NCBI GenBank assembly: GCA_036873755.1
Contig: JAVTVY010033782.1
Coordinates: forward strand, 1-64,000
Source: Hanleya hanleyi
Lineage: Eukaryota > Mollusca > Polyplacophora > Lepidopleurida > Hanleyidae
Length of the DNA stretch: 64,000 nucleotides
Reading direction: 5' to 3'
The notes under the pieces are model-generated. The model had not been told where the DNA came from. It was given only the letters and a program-made list of their open reading frames with translations, and ran no database searches. This document shows, piece by piece, positions 63,560 to 64,000 of this stretch; the first letter of the stretch is position 1, and each line of letters begins with the position of its first letter. A program made the position numbers and the translations under genes.

Positions 63560-64000
63560 CGCTGTTCAAGTAAAGAAGATACAAGTGACCTATATTCATT
63601 GAAACCATCATTTTAACAATAACCATTTACTAGGAAAACCGTGTAAAAAATGGATCCCTGTACGACATTCTCGAATTGACAGAACTGTGGGGGTATAATA
63701 CTCAATCCCTATTAATATCACTTGTCTATTGGATATAGTCATCGTAATACAGATCATCCTACATTCAACCGGGAGTAGTAAATCGGGAGGAAGTAGGAAC
63801 TTTAGTGTTAATACCCAGTTCGAGATAAAAAAAATCCAGGGAAGTGTCATACCAACCAGCCAGTTAGACTTTTTCACGACATGCCGTTTTATGCTACAAA
63901 TATACTTGGACATACGAACGAGAGAAACTGTCTGTTCGAATAGCGGACTAATGAGAGTGGATCTACGAACCCTCGTCAAAAACAAAGCCCCAATAAAGGA
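63560..64000. other. Window end, no gene recognised
   Basis: A 125-codon minus frame (63608-63985) is open but unfamiliar and without supporting signals. Confidence 0.3.

Overview
This is animal nuclear DNA, most likely from a marine invertebrate. A mollusc or close relative is my best guess. The signs are Maverick/Polinton genes of the F54H12.2/F54H12.3 type, Penelope-like retroelements with a GIY-YIG nuclease, tRNA-derived SINEs with a conserved central domain, MITEs, an LTR element with a TGG-starting primer site, and a secreted leucine-rich-repeat gene family. There is no bacterial gene organisation. The window is mostly mobile DNA in various states of decay. Only one long intact gene is visible: a 701-codon LRR protein at 28123-30228, minus strand.

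Layout. 489-11900 holds two head-to-tail copies of the structural block of a Maverick/Polinton element, all on the minus strand. Copy A (489-4076) keeps protease, major capsid, pX-like, penton-like and a WNDKGEL-motif protein. Copy B (5719-11900) keeps the same block plus a small conserved gene, the packaging ATPase, a one-pass membrane protein and the retroviral-type integrase. No type B DNA polymerase is visible, and nearly every gene has frameshifts or stops. A 480 bp palindrome starts exactly where copy A stops. 13046-13981 carries a MITE and a rearranged Penelope GIY-YIG fragment with hammerhead-like motifs. 14174-17790 is a 56 bp satellite. 17815-18370 is a LINE ORF1 fragment. 20598-25954 is a non-autonomous LTR retrotransposon with 2.3 kb LTRs.

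26.8-31.0 kb and 43.9-48.3 kb are two copies of one segmental duplication. The first carries the intact LRR gene, the second a broken copy that a Penelope-type insertion has cut near its 5' end. Between them, 33.9-43.5 kb is one old element (called X here) with nested insertions. They include a 3.1 kb insertion with a 14 bp target duplication and a RecQ-like helicase fragment. A second X copy lies at 59.7-62.8 kb. Both X copies end in a decayed F54H12.3-type integrase, so X looks like a second, older Polinton-like family.

49.3-53.7 kb contains a LINE tail, palindrome-ended repeats and two Crypton-type (DUF3504-like) N-terminal coding pieces. 54.9-55.6 kb is a diverged inverted duplication. 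55.8-58.8 kb is a Penelope-type reverse transcriptase on the minus strand, split by a TIR transposon with an 8 bp target duplication.

Limits: homology statements come from reading motifs, not from searches. Exon calls rest on single splice-like sites. Element boundaries are good to a few bases where a target duplication is given, and to some tens of bases elsewhere.
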